64,000 nt of DNA from the NCBI GenBank assembly GCA_030142905.1, contig JASJOG010000502.1:62001-126000 (forward strand). Direction: 5' to 3'. Numbering within the stretch: the stretch's first letter is position 1; every line of letters begins with the position of its first letter. Shown piece after piece: positions 9,629-21,745 of this stretch. A program made the position numbers and the translations under genes. The notes below the pieces were generated by a model. The model had not been told where the DNA came from, ran no database searches, and worked only from the letters and a program-made list of their open reading frames with translations. Origin of the DNA: Heliopora coerulea. Its lineage: Eukaryota > Cnidaria > Anthozoa > Scleralcyonacea > Helioporidae.

Positions 9629-12376
9629 ATGGTTATTGTTTTCTTTTGTAATTTTCTCATTGCTGAGACAACAAAGTGGATTGAATTTTGGAATCAAGGG
9701 GCCATTGAGTTTAGAGATGTTGCTCTAAAAGTCGTCACGGTAATGCCTGCCTTACTTCTCCAGAAGCCAATATTTAAGTCAACGGCGAAAGAACACTCCA
9801 AGTGTTTGTCAAGGCATTTGACACAATGGGAGCTGGGCAAACTTTGTGAATTGTTTCGAGAGGCTAGTACGATTCAAGCCAAAATGCCAACAAATCTCAA
9901 GGGGCTGAATGAAGAGAGGTTAGCTAAAACCTTTTCCAAACTTGTCCTGAAAGGAAAGATAAATGCTGCTATGAAGCTTTTGGATCAACAGAGTAGCAGA
10001 GGTGTACTCCGTCTATCCCAAAGCACTATAAATGAGTTGAGATGGAAACATCCTGAGGCAAGCGAAGCCGATCCATCATTGTTAATAGATGGCGAACCAC
10101 CATTTGTCGACCCTGTTATGTTTCAAAATATAACAGAATCTACCATTGCAAATGCAGCCCTACTGACAAGGGGGTCTGGCGGGCCCTCCGGTTTAGACGC
10201 AGATGGGTGGAGGAGAATCTTGGTGTCGAAGAATTTTGGAGTTGTTGGCCAAAATCTTAGGAGTGCATTATTCATCTTTGTAAGAAAGATTAGCACTACT
10301 GAAACGGAAGTCCTTGTTGAAAATGGCAGAACATATACTAATCTGGAAGCTTATACCGCTTGCCGGCTGATTCCTTTAGATAAGAATCCGGGGGTTAGAC
10401 CTATTGGTGTCGGGGAGGTATTGCGAAGGATTGTTGGGAAAGCTACACTTTCAGTTATTAAGCCAGAAATCATGAGTTCTGCGGGAAATTTACAACTCTG
10501 CGCCGGACAGGCGGGTGGATGTGAGGCTGCTGTACATGCCATGACTGACATCTTCGACGAGGAGTCTACTGATGCATTGCTCCTGGTGGATGCAGACAAT
10601 GCCTTTAACTCCCTTAATAGAAAGGTCTTTCTCCAGAATATCAAGTATTTATGCCCATCGATGGCCATTTATATCAGAAACTGTTATATTGTACCATCTC
10701 GCCTATTTGTACTTGGAGGAACTGAAATTTCTTCATCAGAAGGGACCACACAGGGTGATCCCCTTGCAATGCCAGTATATGCCATTGGCATAACCCCCTT
10801 GTTGGAGTTAATTAGATCCGAAACCCCAGGAGACACAACAATGAAACACGTAGCTTTTGCAGATGATCTGGGGGGTGCAGGTGAATTGCTGGAATTGCGA
10901 TGTTGGTGGGATAATATTGTGTTGTGGGGTCCTAAGTTGGGATATAACCCAAATCCTTTAAAGTCGTGGTTAGTTGTAAAGCCAACGGTAGAGGAGAAAG
11001 CAAGAGAAATTTTTGGGGGAACCAATATTAACATCACAATAGATGGGAGAAAGTACCTTGGTGGCTACATTGGAAGTGAAAGTGGACGTGGCAAATACGC
11101 CGAGGATTTGGTAAGCTCGTGGTGCAATCAATTGAAAGTTCTGTCGAAGATCGCAAAGACAGAACCACAGGCAGCTTATGCAGCATTTGTCAGTGGGTTC
11201 AAACACAAACTGACGTAATACATCAGAACATTGACCAACATCAAGGAACATCTGACGCGACTGGATGCAATGGTGGATAATTTATTTATCCCGGCAATTA
11301 CAGATGGCCACATATGCACCGTAGATGAACGACTTCTGCTCTCGTTGCCAGTAAAGAAAGGTGGTTTGGCAATACCTATCTTTTCCGCTGTTGCGGACTT
11401 TGAGTTTGCTAACTCCCGCGCAGCTACCGAACAGCTGGTTGAATATATCATCAATCAAGACAGTACAGCACTATTGGATAGCGAACAACAAATGAATACA
11501 AGGAGAAGGATTGCCAAGACTAGAGAAGAGTTGAATAACAACATTTTGCAACAGCTTCGTGAGAAGCTGAACCTAGAACAACGTAGGGCAAATGACCTGA
11601 CAATGATGAAGGGTGCATCCAGCTGGTTAACAATATTGCCATTAAAGATCAGAGAACTTTGACCTGAATAAAAGAGAATTTTATGGTGTGCTCAACCTTA
11701 GGTATCGTTGGATACCAAAGTATCTTCCATCTACATGTCCTTGTGGTAAGAGACTTGATGTTGATCATGCGACGACGTGCATGAAAGGCGGATTTGTCCA
11801 TAGGAGGCATGATGAAGTCCGAGACCTGTTCGCATCCTTTCTTAAAGATGTATGTCATGATGTTGAGGTCGAGCCACATCTTCAGACCCTGACAGGAGAA
11901 GTTCTAACCAACAGTGCCAACTCCTCTGACGAAGCTCGGTTGGATGTTAGTGCGCGCGGTTTTTGGCAAAGGGGGCAACGTGCATTTTTGATGTCAGGGT
12001 TTTTTACTCATTTGCAAGGAGCCACCTTTACCAGAAACTGGATATGGTTTTCTCGCGTAATGAGAACGAGAAAAAGCGACACTACAACCAGCGAATTATT
12101 GAAATCAAGCACGGTTCCTTTAGCCCTCTTGTGCTTTCACCATATGGCGGAAGTGGCAGAAAAGCAGAGCGATTCCTTACTGAATTAGCCCAGAAGTTAT
12201 CCGACAAGAAGCAGATGGACTATAGCATTGTCATTCATTGGCTAAGAGCAAAACTATCATTTAATTTATTAAGATCGGCAGTGCTATGTGTAAGAGGCTC
12301 CAAAACAATCAAACATGAACTGAACACAGATCTTAGTGGAACAGAAATTGCAAACGTGATTGGAAAGATAAAGTAG
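9629..12376 (+). pseudogene. Non-LTR reverse transcriptase with C-terminal nuclease-like domain (broken)
   Basis: A long retrotransposon polyprotein. The RT region shows GGPSGLDADGWRRIL, VRPIGVGEVLRRI, LLVDADNAFNSL (box A), EGTTQGDPLAMPVYA (box B) and HVAFADDLGGAG (catalytic FADD). Downstream are a Cys/His cluster (CPCGKRLDVDHATTC) and a DEARLDVSARGFW...IIEIKHG stretch resembling a PD-(D/E)xK nuclease as in RLE-type elements. Breaks: an in-frame TAA at 11216-11218 (frame continues as YIRTLTNI), a frameshift near 11655 and another near 11980. The ATG at 9629 belongs to the flanking repeat, not the element, so the copy is 5'-truncated with a chimeric start. The exact clade is uncertain. Confidence 0.85.
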
Positions 12377-12545
12377 ACATTTTTTAATTTTTTTTTAAGT
12401 AGTGAGCTTTTAACCTTTAAGGGTTTTGTAATGTTTTCAGACGTAGTTTTTTTTGTTAATAATTCTCTTTTTTTAGTAAAGCATATGTGAATAAAGTATC
12501 TTTTTGATAAGTAAAATAAATTTACCATTGTTAAATGCCAAGACT
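9661..12545 (+). mobile_element. Boundaries of the inserted 5'-truncated retrotransposon
   Basis: The left flank (9610-9660) and right flank (from about 12550, ATTTTAAAAACATA then TA repeats) are adjacent in an empty-site copy at 27574-27650, separated there by only about a dozen bases. The intervening 2.9 kb is thus an insertion into an older copy of the ribozyme-associated repeat. A T-rich 3' region follows the stop at 12376. Confidence 0.7.
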
Positions 12546-12570
12546 CTATTTTATAAATAATAATTTTAAA

Positions 12571-12595
12571 AACATACATATATATATATATATAT

Positions 12596-12635
<40 letters not shown>

Positions 12636-12812
12636 CATATATATTATATTATAACATATATATTATATTATAACATATATATTATATTATAACATATATA
12701 TTATATTATAACATATGTTTTATATTATTATTATAAAATATATATTATTGTATATAAAAACATATATGTAAAAATATATATAAAACATACATAAAAATAT
12801 ATATATACATTC
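12571..12812. repeat. TA-rich minisatellite
   Basis: TA repeats followed by repeats of a TATATTATAACATA unit and degenerate TA. It is the counterpart of the TA tract after the empty site at about 27650. Confidence 0.9.
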
Positions 12813-12817
12813 TTCTA

Positions 12818-14860
12818 TCTGGGATTAGCGATCATTTTCCTATTTATGGATCAATGAAAACAAGTGACCTCAATGGTAAATCAAAGCACCATATAATAAC
12901 TACGCGTAGAATAGATCTAAATGGAAATCACGAAGATTTACTCAATTCCCTTCGGAGAGTACCTTGGAATGTGATGAATGTTTTTGATGATCCAAACGAC
13001 AAACTTTATGTTTGGGAGAAACTGTTTACCCCAATAATAGATCAGTTTTTTCCACCGATACGAAAGCGAATTAGGAAAAATTCTCATCCATGGATAAATA
13101 GAGATATATTATTATTAATACAAAACAGAGACCGAGCACGCAAGAAAGCATTGAAAGGTCGATTTTCATACTTATAAACGTCTTCGGAACCGTGTAACTA
13201 GTGTTGTGCGCAAAGCAAAAATGGATTATTTTCAACGTAAATTGGATGACTGCACTGGTGATCCCAAAACTTTCTGGAAAGTTATGAAAAAGGTTTTACC
13301 AGCCAAAAATAAACCTTCAAAAATTGAAAAACTTACTGTTGACGACGTTGATATTATTGATCCTAAAGGTATTCGTATTTTACATCCATCGCCACTAAAC
13401 TGCTGACTACCCCAAATTTATCATCCATGTATGACGTTTCCAGCAATATTTCACCTTCATCACAATTTTCAGACCTTGAGGGATCACAACTTTTAATCTT
13501 CACGGACCACTTTTAAGTTCCATCCAACAACGGAAGATGAAATATATGAACAGTTAATTAATTTAAAACCCAAGTCTCCACGAGACTATGGAACAGTGTG
13601 CCTTTACATATTAGGAAAGTCTATTCATTGAAATGTTTTAAGATTAATATGTGGAATAAGATTTTTAAAGAACATGAGTATTTAGAACATTTTAGTATAT
13701 AGTATAATTTTTAACCTAGTTTTATTGTAATTGTTTGTATTATATTGCATATTGATTTTGAGGGCCACAAGTTTATTAGCCTACGGCTATTAAGTGCTAC
13801 CCTCGTGAAATAAAGTTTTAATAATAATAATAATAATATTGGCAGTGACAATATTTCGGCCAAGGTTCTCAAGATATCTGCAAGAGGTATCTCTCAGAGC
13901 TTATCTTGTATTGTTAACAATTCACTGGAAACCGGAATATTTCCGAATAACTGGAAAATTGCAAGAATTTCATGCATATTTAAGGAAAATCTTAAAACAA
14001 ACCGGGACAATTACAGACCTATATCAATTCTACCATGCCTTTCGAAGGTATGTGAATCATGTGTTAACAATCAAATACAGGATCATGACAAGGAGTTTCA
14101 AACCTTTCCAGAACTAAATCAGTATGCATATATCAAGCACAGTTCGACTACCACAGCTTTAATAGATGGAATTGACTCTTTGAAATCAGCCGTGGACCAA
14201 AAACAATACTTTGTAGTAATCTTTCTGGATCTACGAAAGACGTTTGATGTTATTGATCATCGTGTTCTTTTGAACAGTCTAAGAAAATATGGTTTTGATG
14301 AGGTTGAGACAAATTGGTTCTGTTCATATCTCACTGACAGACAACAGTATGTGGTTTGTAATGATGTTCAGTCCGAGTCACTACCACTTACAAACGGAGT
14401 CCCACAGGGCTCTGTGTTGGACCCTCTGTTGTTTTGTTTACTTTTTAATTCTATTGTGCATAGTTTCATCTATTCTAAACCGACGCCTTATGCCGATGAC
14501 ACTGAAGCGCATTGTTCCCACACTAATCTCAATGAAGCACAGTCAAATATGAACCTCGACCTAAAAAATGTTGAAAAATGGTTGGCCAAAAACAAGATGA
14601 TAGCCAATGTCAAAAAGACCAAAACGATAGTAATTGGATCGCGCCAAGTCATAAAAAAGGCCAACAAGATCAGAATTTATTTGAATAACAACTTGGTCGA
14701 CGAAGTCATTACCTTTGATTACCTCGGTGTCCGCATACTAATATCCTTTCGTGGGATCAACATGTAAACAAGTTACGTCAACGAATATATCCAAAACTTC
14801 GCTTATTGAATCGCATATCTTCATTCTTACCCAAGGCTATTTTATTGTGCTGTTTCAGGC
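12818..14860 (+). pseudogene. CR1/Jockey-type LINE ORF2 fragment (split and frameshifted)
   Basis: The segment starts with the tail of an apurinic-type endonuclease (GISDHFPIYG), then a linker with WNVMNVFDDPND and HPWINRDIL, a frameshift near 13170, and KAKMDYFQRKLDD. After a nested insertion (13572-13840) the RT continues open from 13841: NYRPISILPCLSK, VVIFLDLRKTFDVIDH, TNGVPQGSVLDPLLF, TPYADDTEAH and TKTIVIGSR. A further shift near 14740 is followed by SWDQHVNKLRQRIYP up to about 14860, where the mariner copy begins. The endonuclease N-terminus and the 3' end are missing. It lies within the kinase intron on the same strand as the kinase. Confidence 0.85.
13572..13840 (+). mobile_element. 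3' end of a second LINE nested in the first
   Basis: A typical LINE 3' end: the last coding motif LWNSVPLHIRK, a 3' UTR with an AATAAA signal near 13808, and a terminal TAATAATAATAATAAT tail at about 13820-13838. The host LINE resumes directly after the tail with SDNISAKVLKISARG. Only the last 270 bp were inserted. Confidence 0.75.
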
Positions 14861-16280
14861 TTTTAGGAATGAAAAGTATGTGCATTAAAACAAAACAGTT
14901 TTTATTTACAATATTTACAATTTACAACTATGGATACAATCAAGCAACGTGACCTTCGACATGTCCCCCTTCTCTTGCAACACAAAGCGTTGTTCACCTG
15001 TGCATATCACTCACTGCCCGTCGAATGAAGGCAGGTTGCTCCCGTAAGGCATCGAACTCTCTGACGATCCTCTGGCGTAACTCGTTAATATTTTGCGGTG
15101 GAGTTGCAAATACTTTATCTTTAACATATCCCCATAAAAAAAAGTCGCATGGTGTCAAGTCAGGTGAGTGCGGTAGCCATTCAACATCATGACCTAAACC
15201 TATGATGCGGTGATTTCCAAACACATCGTTGAGGCAATCTCTAACTGCGATAAGGCGATGTGCAGGAGCGCCATCTTGAGCTCACCAAAGACCCCAAAAC
15301 CTTCCCTCCCAATATTGGCTATTAAAATGTTCAGCGAGTTGTGGAAAGACAAATTCGTTGAGTATTCGAAGATAGGCGATTCCGTTAACATTCCCCACGA
15401 AAAAGTAAGGACCAAGCATTAAAGTATTACCGCAAAGTGCTGCCCAAACCATCAAATGTACGCGAGAATCGCTCCTTTCAAAATTAAATGCAGGCGGGAG
15501 TCCTTTAGGTGCATATTGCCGTACATTTTGCGTATTGACTTCGCCGTTCATCACAAACGATGCTTCGTCTCCAATCACCAAGCTATCCAAAAAGTTTTCC
15601 CGACGACAGCGTTCGTTGAACCATCTGGAGAAGTGCAATCGACGTGCAAAGTCGCCTGCCAACAACTCATGCCGCACATGCATTCGGTATAGGTGCCATT
15701 TAATTTCAATCTTTGTTATCCGGTTAAAGCTTGTTTTGGAAATCGGAATGGGGTTGCGACGAGCATTCACGTGAGGATTTTGCTGGAACAGATCTCTTAC
15801 AGTGTCAATATTTTGCGCAGTTCGAATAGTTCTTCTTCTGCCAGAATGCCCTTTATTAATGTTTAAACTCGTATCAGCGTTTAAATACTTTTTGACGTTG
15901 CTCAAAATTGTGCTTGGCGCAGGTGAATTTCGATCTGGAAACCATTGTTGAAAAGCGTTTCGCACATCCGTTGTACTTATGGTACGCGTATAATTTATCA
16001 CAATAAAAACTCTTTGTTCAGTGGTCAGTTGTACCATTTTCTTTCGAAGCGATGACAGGACTAATTTGAATTTTATCATTTTCACATGGAATTTTATAAT
16101 TTGCTTTAAATTCCCACGGGCAAAAAATCGCGCACTTTACAAGGCGATTTTCTTACCTAAATTTTAATACATGCACCTCGTCAACATTTCACGCATCATT
16201 ACGTTCAGCTTTTTTGTAGGGCATTCAAATTTTAACAATAAGTGATTTCAATAGTTTTCGTGTTTTTTGGGACACCCTGT
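14861..16280 (-). mobile_element. mariner-like element, left end missing
   Basis: The right end carries the inverted terminus TTTTTTGGGACACCCTG at about 16264-16278 followed by TA. The left end near 14861 shows no matching terminus and abuts the broken LINE, so it was probably lost by a deletion. Inside, on the minus strand, is the transposase at 14994-16085. Confidence 0.7.
14994..16085 (-). pseudogene. mariner-type transposase (DUF4817-like N-terminus, frameshifted)
   Basis: Minus strand. The N-terminus is a helix-turn-helix region (LTTEQRVFIVINYTRTIST, FQQWFPDRNSPAPSTIL), then a second binding segment (HSGRRRTIRT). The catalytic region includes VIGDEASFVMNGEVN (first Asp), VHLMVWAALCG, then after a frameshift near 15290 QDGAPAHRLIAVRD (second Asp) and PHSPDLTPCDFFLWGYVKDKV (third Asp). 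I count 42 residues between the QDG Asp and the PCD Asp, longer than the DD34D of classic mariners and near the DD41D-type groups. The start is probably the ATG at 16037. Apart from the shift it is well preserved, suggesting a fairly recent insertion. Confidence 0.85.
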
Positions 16281-16281
16281 A

Positions 16282-16425
16282 GAGCGGCAGACAGGTATCC
16301 CAAAGGTGCGAGTTCAAATTCCGCTCGAGTCAACATTTTTCAGTTGACTTCTTTAGTGTCAGATTATCACGAAAAGTTTCTATTCGAGTATTCCTCTGAG
16401 GATGATTCTGAAATAGATTTGATCA
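16282..16425 (+). mobile_element. tRNA-derived SINE fragment
   Basis: It begins with a partial tRNA-like head (GAGCGGCAGACAGG, then the B box GAGTTCAAATTCC), followed by a body ending in GAGGATGATTCTGA, the same terminal motif as the SINE at 2638-2870. Confidence 0.5.
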
Positions 16426-16596
16426 CAGTATTCGGGGTTTTTCGTCTGAGCTGCTCCTGGCAGCGCATCGTGTTATGCAATATGACGATGAGTGTCGCCA
16501 TTGTTACTACAGTGGCCCACAGGGAAATTGCTAAAAATTACAATGTTGGTTATAAATTCGCTGCGAATAAAAGCTATTAAAGTCAGATTTAGATAC

Positions 16597-16800
16597 AATT
16601 GTTGCAAACTAAAATTTTTGTTTCTTCAAATTAATTAAAAGTTTGGTTGCTGCAAATAAGAATTGTGGCTGCAGAAAATTAAAAGTTTGGTTACAACAAA
16701 TATAAACTTTGGCTGCTCCAAATTGAAACCCTTGTTGTAGCAAATTAGATCCTAAGTTGCAGTAAATTAAGCGTTTGATTGACGCAAGTTAAAAAGGCAA
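16597..16800. repeat. Degenerate tandem repeat, about 33-36 bp unit
   Basis: About six diverged copies built on a TTAAAAGTTTGGTTGCTGCAAA-like unit (shorter cores such as AAAGTTTGGTTGC recur). No coding frame is kept across units. Confidence 0.6.
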
Positions 16801-17349
16801 AAAGAATGCACCATGCCAGATGCCAGTGCAGTTTAGCAATGGACTTGACGTCGGCTATCTCGGGCTAAGTTGACATCATGCCATATAGGTTTTCGTAGGA
16901 GCACTTAGTTATGCCAGATAGACCTTGCATTTGAGTTTAGAACACCGTTTTCGGAGTGATATGAGAAACGGAAAACCTTTCCCCCGCTAGTCGGTTCTGC
17001 ATTTGACTATGGTACGGTTGACACATTCCTTGTCGGCCAGGGTTTTTGAAACAGTCAGTTGTAATTTAAACGGCACGTAAAATATTTATTTTCGTAACCC
17101 AAGGACACGGTAAATTTATTCTTTTGTAAAATACATTTCAATACGAACTAATCCTAACCCAAAACCTAGCCATAAGGCAGTTTAAGAAAAAAAAAAATAA
17201 CGGATTAGAAAATTTGAAGGGTAAAGTCAAGACCTGGATTGGATTCGACAACAGGGTTACTACTCGTTAGCTTAAAATAACACCACCGACACTATGGCGA
17301 ATATTAAACGGCAAGTGGTTTAATAAATTATTTAATTTTCATTTGATGA
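16801..17349. other. Intron DNA, no gene seen
   Basis: No domain-bearing ORF or clear repeat. Confidence 0.6.
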
Positions 17350-17690
17350 TTGATGTACAATGATCAAGTTGGGATAAAACCTTTTGCAGGCTTCGCGCTA
17401 GCCTGCAGTGCAGACGCTTGTGGAATTCCTGTTAAGTGTCTGCGCATCGGAAGCCAAAAGTTTGTTCTAGTCACGTTGATTTTAACTTTACCTTTGTCTC
17501 ATGTGAGAAGAGTGTTGTTCGGTTTATCTCCACCGAGCATCGCAGGTTCCTCCAGGTACTCCGGTTTCCTCCTGTAGTACCACTGGACCCATGAGGGGTA
17601 GCCCTTACTGGACCTCTAGGAAGAACAATTGAGTGAGCTGTAAGAGTTATCCAGTATAAATAAAGGCACTTTACCTTTACTTTAACTTTA
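17350..17690 (+). mobile_element. SINE family B, copy 1
   Basis: It aligns with 38925-39195 and 49360-49635. Shared landmarks in order: CATGTGAGAAGA, ACTCTACC-type segment, CTCCGG...CCTGTAGTA, CACTGGACCCATGAGGGG, GACCTCTAGG and TTATCCAGTATAAATAAAG. The 49-kb copy keeps a tRNA-like head (GGCACAGTGGTAGT and GGTTGGAATCC boxes), so the family is tRNA-derived. Confidence 0.75.
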
Positions 17691-18884
17691 CCTTACCTTT
17701 TACGTCAAAACCTTAAGTTTACAAGATTCGATGCGAATATGGTTTTGTGAATATATACGAAACAAAACTTTGAAACTAGAGTCAACGGACACGACAAAAA
17801 TTGGTTTAAAGCTCAACTTGACAAATCCTCTGTTGCAAAACATGCTTGAAAATAGAATCAGATCACCAAGCGGGATCTTATTATCGCTTATCCCAAGCAT
17901 CCTATTAATCCGTTCCGATGCGTAATGACTTTTTAATTTTACTCTGGCCGATGCCGGAAGAGTTTACTCGTCAAAGGAAGATGTCTCAGACAGGAATGGA
18001 TTCAGAGAAATCTCCTCCTGCGGATACGAGAGCGTTTCGAAGCTTTGAAGCACGATATACCATCACATGAGCTTGTTATCCATTGGACGACGTTTCGGAC
18101 TGTTGCATTTCATAAATTCTAGACTTCGTAAATAATTTATAAAAGATACAATAGCTCTAACTTTTACTTTTTCAAATCAAAATTCTTCAACCACAACTTT
18201 GTATCTCGTAGACATGTAATCACGTAGCACAAGCGAGAACCATATTTAAATTCAGCTGACGTTATCAAACACAGAACTCTTATGTTTGTTCAAAGTTATG
18301 TTTTGTTTAAATAAATCAAAACAGTTATGCTCTGAAGATATCCCAGGGCAAGCAGGATGAATGCTTAGCTAATAATAAAAAGACAATTTACTAAGTAAAA
18401 GCATCTACAGTCAAAAAAGAATAAATAAAACAACTCTTAACTTTCCGGAAAGTATTCGTAAAGGTTAAGAAAAGCTCCAATTCAATACTGCATAAGCGAT
18501 TCCTTCGAATTTCGAGGTGTACTGTCTATTATGTTGACACGAAACGACTTAACATTTCCATGAATTCCAAACCACAATCTTCCGCACGCTGCTCAGATAC
18601 GACACTTGCTGAGCCGTTGCAAGGCGAAGGGTGGATCTGGGGGAGTCAGCGTCCTCCCAAATTTTACTGGACTGATAATATTATTGCCTAAAATATTACG
18701 CAAAAACATCTTATAGTGTTTCTAGTAAGTACTCTCAGAGGCCCGCGATGCATAATTTAATTCGTTGGCATACTCCCTAAGCCAAAATTCTCTTTAGCTG
18801 TAATTTGATTTCCCAGTATCCCAGAAGCCTCTCTTCCAAAAAAAGGTTGGCCTAATCACGTTAACGGTAGTGAGCTACAAGATC
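17691..18884. other. Intron DNA with one MITE fragment
   Basis: No gene seen. Bases 17930-18010 (TTTTACTCTGGCC...TTTACTCGTCAAAGG) belong to the roughly 95-bp MITE family described at 28649-28743. Confidence 0.6.
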
Positions 18885-20327
18885 GAGAATTTCTCCTGTG
18901 CTTCGAAGGACTAATTTTAGTTCATGTGCGCGAAAGAACATTGCAGCATCAGATGAAAGCAATTTTAACGAAGATCATCAACAAAATAGAGTTATGTGAT
19001 CTGAAGTGACATGTATTAAGAATTTCTGAATAACGTAATCTGTTGCACATGCCAACATTATAGAATTTAATAATGAGCGCGTGCTCCAGTAAATTATTTT
19101 ACGTCACAAAGACTTTTGACGTAAACATTTCATGTTCAGCATATTTCGTATCTTATGGATTTACAAATGTAAGTACATCACATTCTGTCCAGAAATAGTT
19201 TAACCATTGTTATCTTAATGTTTGACAAGTCGTATAATCAGGAGCTGATGTTCTAAATATTACAAGGCCTAAGATTTGACATGTTTTCTCTGAAAGTTTA
19301 ATGACTGCGTAAATAAGAAAAGACAGCATGTATATTTTCTGTTTGACGTTAAAATCTTTATATTTACTTCAAAATTGAGTTTGCTTTTATCTTGTACCAT
19401 ATAAAAATAGCCATTCAACACATATACTCAAACTAGGTCTAGCTACGCTAATGCTACTGAACTGCAAGGTCAGGAATTTGTCCCCGGCTTTGAAAGACTA
19501 ACTTTGATTCATGTGCATGAAACCACGTTCCTACAATAATTGAAACCAATTTTATCGAAAATTATAAATAAAATAGTCATATGTGATCTGAAGTGACATT
19601 TGTTAAGAATTTCTGAATGACGTAATCTGTTGCACGTGCCAACTGTTACAAATAATGAGCGCGTGCTACGGTCAATTATTTTACGTCACAAACACTTTTG
19701 ACGGAAACGTTTTATGTTAAGAAGGCGTTAGTTTTGGAAGTGATTATAAATCTATTTGGTATCTCATTGATTTGAAAATGTAAGTAAATCACATTCTGTA
19801 CAGAAACTGTTTAACCATTGTTACGTTAACTCTCGAGAAGTCGTACAATCAGGAGCTGATGTTCTAAATATTATAAGTCCGAAGATTTGACATGTTTTCT
19901 CTAAAAGTTTAATGACTGCAAAAATTTGAAAAGACAGCATTTATATTTTCATTTTGGCGTTGAAATCTTCATATTTACTCAGAATTGAATGTTTTTTATG
20001 TAGTACCAGAAGAAAATAGCCATTCAACATATGTACCAAAAACGTTAAACTTCTTTCTTTGATCAGTAGTGCCATTTTAGGCATTAATCTTTCCACAAAA
20101 TTTCTAACGGTCGTTTAAGCTAATAAGCCTAAACAGGATTTCTAAGTCCTTGGTACAAGTGAAAAGTTGTTACTATTTAGCTCCAAAGAGTCAGATGACG
20201 AACTGTTGGTCAACTGAGGAGCTGTACTAAGTTTCATACAATAGAACCAGCAACCCCAGGTTAAACTTTCACATTTCATGTTCTCTAAACCTTACATTAA
20301 AATCTAGCAAACGTTCTTCCATTATTG
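18885..20327. repeat. Intronic copy of the 1-kb duplicated block
   Basis: The part 19364-20327 aligns with 1-967 at the window start, and 18885-19480 is a further tandem unit (period about 600 bp). The match ends at 20327, exactly where the first R2-like fragment begins, so that insertion truncated the copy. Confidence 0.8.
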
Positions 20328-21300
20328 AGTTGGCCATTCTAGAATTACAGAGATATGTCCATGATAGTGACGAAAGACTAATTGCAGCACCAAGAGATAA
20401 TGTGGAAACAGAATTGGAAACAGGAAAAGAATTAAAAGAGAAGAAGAAAAATACCGGGAAAGAGGGATTGCGTCAAAAATGCTGCATAGGCAGTATGACA
20501 GACAGACAGAAGAAGTAAGAGGAGCGGATTCATTGACGTGTTTCAAGGAAGAAAACGTCAAAAGAGAAACCGAAAGCCTCATTATGGCAGCCCAAGAACA
20601 GGCCTTTCGAACAAACCAAATCAAAGCAAAAATTGATAAAACCCAAAAAGGAGGTAATTGTAGAATGTGCGGAACAACAATTGAGACAGGAAACCATATT
20701 GTAAGTGAATGTTCAAACCTGCCCAAAGTATAAAAGTATAAAAGAAGACACGATTGGGTAGAAAAAAACATTCACTGGGAGCTATGCAAAAACATTTAAG
20801 ACTGATGTAACACCAAAATGGTACCAAGACGAGCCAGAAGCAGTTGCAGAAAATAAAAAATGTAAGATTTTATGGGATGTCTCTATACAAACAGACCATG
20901 TCATAGAAGCTCGACGACCAGATATGATTGTAGTGGATAAAGTTAATAAATATTGTGAGATCATTGACTTCGCCATACCGTATGATAGCAAAATCGAATT
21001 AAAAAAACAAGAGAAAATCGAAAACTACTAAGATCTGGGGAGAGAATTAAAGAAAATGTGGAATATGAAAGTAAACATCACACCAATTGTAATAGGAACG
21101 ATGGGAGCAATTCCAAAGAAGCTGCGGAAAAGATTGGAGCAGTTGGGAATAAAGATGCGGCTGGTAGAACTCCTGAAAAGTGCTATATTATACACTGCGA
21201 GAAAGGTCCTTGAAATTTGAGGAGGCTTGTTGCCACCAAACTTCAAAAAGAAACCATTGTCCAAAATAAGCTAAGATAATAATAAAATAAGCCAAATAAT
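20328..21300 (+). pseudogene. R2-like RLE retrotransposon, C-terminal fragment (copy 1)
   Basis: Fragments in shifting frames give KRETESLIMAAQEQAFRTNQ, the zinc knuckle CRMCGTTIETGNHIVSEC, KYKRRHDWVEKNIHWELC and the nuclease segment ARRPDMIVVDK...CEIIDFAIPYD, with the RPD...D...K layout of a restriction-like endonuclease. Several frameshifts separate them. It ends with ILKSAILYTARKVLEI-like sequence and an AATAATGATAATAAT tail at about 21340. It is homologous to copies 2 and 3 just downstream. Confidence 0.8.
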
Positions 21301-21354
21301 AAGCTAAGACCCCTTCCACTGTCTTTAGTTAGGTGGTGTGTGAGTTGCAATAAT

Positions 21355-21745
21355 AATGATAATAATAATAATGATAATATAATATATAATAATATAACAT
21401 ATAGTAATATAATATATAATAATATAATATATAATAATATAACATATAATAATATAATATATAATAATATAATATAGAATAATATAATATAGAATAATAT
21501 AATATAGAATAATATAATATATAATAATATAATATAGAATAATATAATATATAATAATATAATATATAATAATATAATATAGAATAATATAATATATAAT
21601 AATATAATATATAATAATATAATATATAATAATATAATATATAATAATATAATATATAATAATATAATATATAATAATATAATATATAATAATATAATAT
21701 ATAATAATATAATATATAATAATAATATAATAATAATAATCCTCC
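21355..21745. repeat. AT minisatellite, about 15-bp unit
   Basis: More than twenty tandem copies of an AATAATATAATATAT-type unit with TATAGAA variants. It begins at the AATAATGATAATAAT tail of R2-like copy 1, so it probably grew from that tail, and it ends at the 5' end of copy 2. Confidence 0.95.

Noticed and set aside
15456..15774. Plus-strand ORFs over the mariner transposase
   Set aside because: Antisense to a frame with clear catalytic motifs.
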